Source: Treponema sp. (GTDB lineage Bacteria; Spirochaetota; Spirochaetia; Treponematales; Treponemataceae). Taken from it: a stretch of DNA of 64,000 bases. Below the pieces are notes generated by a model. It saw only the letters and a program-made list of their open reading frames with translations. It did no database searches and was not told the origin of the DNA. Position numbers and translations under genes: made by a program. Shown here one piece after another: positions 60,503-64,000 of the stretch (position 1 is its first letter; each line of letters opens with the position of its first letter). The DNA lies in assembly GCA_016294105.1 (NCBI GenBank), contig JAEDCN010000010.1:19615-83614 (forward strand). Direction: 5' to 3'.

Positions 60503-61720
60503 GTGGAATTTATTGATGGGGGAGTAGCCGCTCCCCAGGGATTTACCACTAACGGTGTGCTTTCTGGTATTAAGGCCAGCAGAACAAAGCCTGACACCGC
60601 CGTGATTTTTTCTGAAAGAATGTGTACCGCCGCTGGTGTCTTTACCCAGAACAAGGTGAAGGCTGAATGTGTCAAGCTTTCCAAAAGCCACGTATCCGAC
60701 GGCAAGGCTCAGGCCATCATCGTAAACTCTGGCAATGCCAATGCCTGTACTGGAGAACAGGGAGCCCTGGCTGCTCGTCGGATGGCCCAGGCTGTAGCAA
60801 ATAAATTGCAGCTTCAGGAAACAGATGTACTTGTCTGCTCCACTGGAGTTATCGGTCAGCAGCTTCCCGTAGAAAAGATTGAAGCAAAAATCTCCGATTT
60901 AGTGGCGGGGCTTTCCAAGGAGGGCCATGAGGTTGCCCGAGAAGCCATCATGACCACCGACACCCGCTACAAGGAAGCTGCAGTGGAAACGGTTATCGGC
61001 GGTAAAGCTGTTCGCCTAGGAACCATGGCCAAGGGCTCTGGTATGATTCACATCAACATGGGCACCATGCTGGGCTTCATCACCACCGACTGTGCCATCT
61101 CCGCTGACATGCTGAACAAGGCATTGCGGGAAAGTGTGGCTGGTACCTACAACTGTGTTTCCGTAGATGGCGACACCAGCACCAACGATACCCTGCTGAT
61201 TCTAGCCAACGGCATGGCAGGAAACCAAGAAATCACCACAGAAAACGATGATTACCAAGCTTTCTTGTTAGCCTTGAACCAACTGAACACCATCATGGCC
61301 AAGCGAATCGCCGCCGACGGAGAGGGAGCCGAGCACTTGGTGGAATGTCAGGTGCAGGGAGCAGCTTCTGTGGAAGATGCCCGAATCCTTGCCAAGGCGG
61401 TCATTTCTTCCAATTTGGTAAAGGCCGCCTTCTTTGGAAAGGATGCAAACTGGGGACGAATCCTCTGTGCCATGGGATATTCTGGTGGAAATTTCACTCC
61501 AGAAAAAACAAGTGTGTCCTTTGTCAGCAAGGCAGGAAGCATTCAAGTGTTCCAGCGAGGGGTTCCCTTGAACTTTGACGAGGAGCTTGCCCGAAAGATT
61601 CTTACTGAGGATGAAACCTGCATTATGGTGGAATTACAAGATGGAACTTGTTCTGGTACTGCTTGGGGCTGTGACCTTACCTATGAGTATGTGAAGATAA
61701 ATGGAGACTACCGCACCTAA
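60503..61720 (+). CDS. argJ: Glutamate N-acetyltransferase / ornithine acetyltransferase
   Basis: A 405-residue ArgJ. It moves acetyl from N-acetylornithine to glutamate, and bifunctional forms also use acetyl-CoA. The self-cleavage Thr is Thr 188 in NMGTMLGFITTD, which gives alpha and beta chains. Also KASRTKPDTAVIFSERMCTAAGVFTQN and FFGKDANWGRILCAMGYSG. AAGGAG lies 6 bases before GTG 60503. A terminator separates it from argB. Confidence 0.94.
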   Translation: MEFIDGGVAAPQGFTTNGVLSGIKASRTKPDTAVIFSERMCTAAGVFTQNKVKAECVKLSKSHVSDGKAQAIIVNSGNANACTGEQGALAARRMAQAVANKLQLQETDVLVCSTGVIGQQLPVEKIEAKISDLVAGLSKEGHEVAREAIMTTDTRYKEAAVETVIGGKAVRLGTMAKGSGMIHINMGTMLGFITTDCAISADMLNKALRESVAGTYNCVSVDGDTSTNDTLLILANGMAGNQEITTENDDYQAFLLALNQLNTIMAKRIAADGEGAEHLVECQVQGAASVEDARILAKAVISSNLVKAAFFGKDANWGRILCAMGYSGGNFTPEKTSVSFVSKAGSIQVFQRGVPLNFDEELARKILTEDETCIMVELQDGTCSGTAWGCDLTYEYVKINGDYRT

Positions 61721-61744
61721 TGCGGTGAGCCAAGAGCAATGCTT

Positions 61745-61772
61745 GCCCTGCAATTTTTGCGGGGCTTTTTTA
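61745..61772 (+). terminator. Terminator or attenuator between argJ and argB
   Basis: Stem GCCCTGCAA/TTGCGGGGC (61745-61753 with 61757-61765, one T-G pair) and T6 at 61766-61771. It ends 15 bases before argB. A hairpin CCGCA/TGCGG lies 5' of it, at the argJ stop. Confidence 0.75.
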
Positions 61773-61786
61773 TAGAGGATAGAGAA

Positions 61787-62653
61787 ATGGATATTTGTAA
61801 CGAAGACTGGGCTGACGTACTGGTTCAAGCCTTGCCCTATTTCAAGCAATTTGTTGGAAAGACCGTAGTTGTAAAATACGGTGGAAATGCCATGCTGAAC
61901 GAGGAGCTTAAATCTGCCGTCATGCAGGACATTGTGCTCTTGAACACCATCGGTGTCCATGTGGTGCTGGTGCATGGCGGTGGTCCTGAAATCAATGCCA
62001 TGCTGGAAAAGGTGGGCAAGGAATCCCGCTTTGTTAATGGCCTGCGGTACACCGACGGAGAAACCATGGAAATTGTGCAGATGGTGCTCACTGGAAAGCT
62101 GAACAAGGACATTGTAGGACTTTTGCTTCAAAATGGCGGTCGTGCTGTTGGTTTGAGCGGTGTAGACTCAGGACTGTTGCGGGCAAAAAAAATCGATTCC
62201 AACGGAGAGGATTTGGGCTATGTAGGTGACGTTACCGAAGTTAATCCAGAAATCATCCAATCCTTGCTGGATCAGGGCTTTATTCCAGTGGTTTCCACCG
62301 TTGCCCTTGGAGAGCAGGGTGATATAAACCGTTACAACATCAATGCCGACACTGCCGCCGCAAAGATTGCCGTAGCTCTCAAGGCTGAAAAATTCGTTCA
62401 GCTTACCAATGTTCCCGGTGTTTTACGTGACGTAAAGGATCCTTCCAGCCTCATCAAGCGCATTGCCCGTGATGCCATCCCCTCAATGATTGCCACTGGC
62501 GTCATTTCTTCTGGCATGATTCCCAAGATTGAGTGCTGCTTCGAAGCATTGAAGGGCGGCGTACCCCGCACCCACATCATCGACGGTCGTGTTCCCCATT
62601 CCCTCCTCATCGAAATGTTCAGCGATAGAGGCGTTGGTACCATGATTCTATAG
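61787..62653 (+). CDS. argB: Acetylglutamate kinase
   Basis: A 288-residue kinase for the second step of arginine synthesis. Motifs: VVKYGGNAM, HGGGPEINAMLEKVGKESRFVNGLRYTD, GDVTEVNPEII, NINADTAAAKIAVALKAEKFVQLTNVPGV and MIPKIECCFEALKGG. Start 61787 has GAGGA 7 bases upstream; a longer frame runs through the terminator. Its last bases form one copy of a repeat found again after the stop. Confidence 0.94.
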   Translation: MDICNEDWADVLVQALPYFKQFVGKTVVVKYGGNAMLNEELKSAVMQDIVLLNTIGVHVVLVHGGGPEINAMLEKVGKESRFVNGLRYTDGETMEIVQMVLTGKLNKDIVGLLLQNGGRAVGLSGVDSGLLRAKKIDSNGEDLGYVGDVTEVNPEIIQSLLDQGFIPVVSTVALGEQGDINRYNINADTAAAKIAVALKAEKFVQLTNVPGVLRDVKDPSSLIKRIARDAIPSMIATGVISSGMIPKIECCFEALKGGVPRTHIIDGRVPHSLLIEMFSDRGVGTMIL

Positions 62654-62685
62654 CCTCTATCGCCACGATAGAGGCGTAGGAACCA
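62623..62685 (+). repeat. Direct and inverted repeat at the argB end
   Basis: CGATAGAGGCGT-GG-ACCA occurs at 62623-62642 inside argB and at 62666-62685 after its stop, two mismatches. GCCTCTATCG (62653-62662) is the inverted copy between them, so two alternative hairpins can form. It looks like a local tandem duplication of the gene end. Confidence 0.7.
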
Positions 62686-62692
62686 CACGAAA

Positions 62693-62787
62693 ATAAATTT
62701 TGATTGATAACAAAATTTATCTAGCCCTAAAGTCGAGTTTTAATTCTAGGAAAAGATTTCAGTCTACATTCCAGGATGTAGGCTGAA
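62693..62787. repeat. Two further inverted repeats in the argB-GNAT gap
   Basis: ATAAATTTTG/CAAAATTTAT (62693-62702, 62711-62720) and TTCAGTCTACAT/ATGTAGGCTGAA (62758-62769, 62776-62787). Neither has a T-run after it. They may be leftover terminators or junction sequence; the 256-base gap 62654-62909 holds no gene. Confidence 0.5.
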
Positions 62788-62869
62788 ATGCAACAAACAT
62801 ACTGACGAAAAAGCCCCACCATGGATCTTGCCTGATGACTCGAAATTTGAGCTAAGTATAAATAATAAA

Positions 62870-62901
62870 AATGCCCGCAGAAGGCAAATGCTTACTGCGG
62901 G
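62870..62901 (-). terminator. Terminator of the GNAT gene
   Basis: Stem CCCGCAG/CTGCGGG (62874-62880 with 62895-62901); leftward the tail is CATTTTTATTATTT. Confidence 0.8.
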
Positions 62902-62909
62902 TCATTACA

Positions 62910-63557
62910 TTATCCTAACTGACCAGGCAGAACCAGTTTTTCCTTATAGGGAAATTCTGCTTCGTATTTAGCAAAGTCCTCGGGATTTTCTTCTGCAACG
63001 AAGTATCCTTTTGGGGGAGTGTAAGTTGCTTCAATTCCATTGAGGTAGCCCTTAATCAGTTCCTGTGCTAAAAAGTATGGCACTTCTGAATCCTTTGGCT
63101 CGCAGTGGTAATGAATGTTCAGCTTACTTGCCAGAACAAAACCTGCATGACGGTAAAAATTAATATTGCCTTCCATGCAGATAAATCCGATTCCCATTGC
63201 CTTTGCTTTTTCCAGAGCATACTTTAGGAGTTTAAGGCCGTAGCCCTGTCTCTTAAAATCAGGATGAATACTGATTGGGCCAAAAGTTCCGATTGGAAGT
63301 TTTTTGCCAGTCGGCTTTCCATCAGCCTCAATGCTCAGCTCTGCTTTTGAAAACATCACATGCCCGATAATCTGACCGTCTTTCTCCATAACAAGTGAAA
63401 GCTCGGGAATAAAATCGGGATTGCTTCTGAAGCAGCGAAGCACATAATGCTCCGTGCAGCCAGGATGGTAAACGTTCCAGAAAGACTCTCTGGTAAGAGT
63501 TTCAACTTCTCGAAAATCGCGCGGCTCTTCCACGCGGATTGTAAAATTTGAGTTCAT
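62910..63557 (-). CDS. GNAT-family acetyltransferase
   Basis: A 215-residue acetyltransferase. Acetyl-CoA loop: IHPDFKRQGYGLKLLKYALEKAKAMG (about 97-122), with LVMEKDGQIIGHVMFSKAEL before and GFICMEGNINFYRHAGFV after. The acceptor is unknown. Codon choices differ from the arg genes, and it lies among short hairpins, so it may be recently acquired. A 443-base stretch to the right has no gene. Confidence 0.8.
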   Translation of the reverse strand: MNSNFTIRVEEPRDFREVETLTRESFWNVYHPGCTEHYVLRCFRSNPDFIPELSLVMEKDGQIIGHVMFSKAELSIEADGKPTGKKLPIGTFGPISIHPDFKRQGYGLKLLKYALEKAKAMGIGFICMEGNINFYRHAGFVLASKLNIHYHCEPKDSEVPYFLAQELIKGYLNGIEATYTPPKGYFVAEENPEDFAKYEAEFPYKEKLVLPGQLG

Positions 63558-63699
63558 TTGTATCTCCAGGAAATTGTTTTATGAGCCGGGAAGCTTTCCC
63601 TAAAAAACATCACCTTGAAAGACCGCCCAAAAGATTGCCATCTTTCAAGGCATCAAACAATGAACCAAGTTTTGCCAGATTTAAACATCCAACTCCTAT

Positions 63700-63820
63700 A
63701 AAAAGTCATGAAGAATGTTTCAGCATTCGAATGACTTTTTAAGCTACTTTGCAATGAAATGAAAAGTAGCAGTATATTGGCAGATAAAAAAGCAGAGAAT
63801 ATTCTGGCTGCTTTTTTATC
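63700..63820. repeat. Three consecutive hairpins in a gene-free stretch
   Basis: AAAAAGTCAT/ATGACTTTTT (63700-63709, 63731-63740, with inner GAATG/CATTC), GCTACTTT/AAAGTAGC (63743-63750, 63763-63770) and GATAAAAAAGCAG/CTGCTTTTTTATC (63783-63795, 63808-63820). The first and last have T-runs usable as terminators. An inverted repeat CCTTGAAAG/CTTTCAAGG also lies near 63612-63650. Short frames at 63548-63742 and 63739-63987 run through these hairpins and are not accepted as genes. From 63821 to 64000 I see nothing clear. Confidence 0.6.
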
Positions 63821-64000
63821 AAGCCTCCTGAATAAAAATTAATATATATTTTATCACGAAATGAGATTTTATACAGTTCTTTGTGTAAAAAGATTGTGTC
63901 AAGTTTAGTTCGCAATTTTGTTCCTGAAAAAAGCCGCAAATCCATTTGGCCATTGTCTTTTCCTTTTGTTAGTGTGGGAACCAACATTCTGGATTTTTCA

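Noticed and set aside
63548..63742. 64-residue ORF after the GNAT gene
   Set aside because: It ends inside a terminator-like hairpin, overlaps the GNAT start and shows no protein-like pattern.
63739..63987. 82-residue ORF on the minus strand at the right edge
   Set aside because: It runs through two inverted repeats and a T-rich terminator and has no recognisable domain.
62654..63990. Integron-type attC sites around the GNAT gene
   Set aside because: Some treponemes carry chromosomal integrons, so I looked for paired RYYYAAC/GTTRRRY core sites; none are present at proper spacing.

Overview
The window looks like chromosome of a Treponema-type spirochete. The evidence is the long GreA with its N-terminal extension, periplasmic-flagellum genes in the order flgN-flgK-flgL-fliW-csrA, a SpoIIE/STAS/HATPase partner switch, many TPR and lipoprotein-type envelope genes, and a moderate-AT composition. 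The genus call is inference from family content. I saw no rRNA, tRNA, CRISPR array or insertion sequence.

Left part (1-17.4 kb): the end of lnt, a bactofilin, avtA and a three-gene SsuA/THI5-type ABC importer face right. A phosphohexomutase faces left. The flagellar hook-filament junction operon ends in fliW-csrA at a two-way terminator. It meets a leftward block holding the partner switch (SpoIIE-type phosphatase, STAS antagonist, HATPase kinase), then a ParB-like protein, a metallophosphoesterase and a membrane-anchored TPR protein with an Mrr-like end.

Middle part (17.5-35.1 kb): mostly envelope and TPR proteins. There is a secreted TPR/coiled-coil protein overlapping an 876-residue membrane TPR protein, then a leftward operon of Cache-HAMP adenylate cyclase, FecR/repeat protein and outer-membrane barrel protein. 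GreA and a TPR partner follow, then rpe and three envelope/TPR genes.

Core-gene part (35.2-46.2 kb): recA, folK, scpA, scpB, a RluB-type synthase, cmk, rpsA, a GAF-sigma54 activator with an unusual L1 loop, a YfgM-like protein, a lipoprotein, Hsp33 and an RRM protein.

Right part (46.4-64 kb): a DUF368 transporter, a DUF6194 protein and an M28 peptidase in a more GC-rich stretch, then pgi, mutS2, rsgA, an RluA-like synthase behind a broken small HTH gene, a YihY-cNMP fusion, a Phd/VapC module with a clear operator, Nudix, a LolA/LolB-like protein, ndk, gpsA, argJ, argB and a GNAT enzyme.

The main unexplained signals are: (1) a multi-hairpin intergenic element at 50400-50540; (2) at least eight genes whose start codon sits only 6-13 nt after a promoter -10 box and that lack a Shine-Dalgarno, next to other genes with strong GGAGG sites, which suggests many leaderless transcripts; (3) a terminator between argJ and argB; and (4) two envelope-linked gene sets, cyclase/FecR/barrel and TPR/dead-Mrr, that look like undescribed signalling modules.
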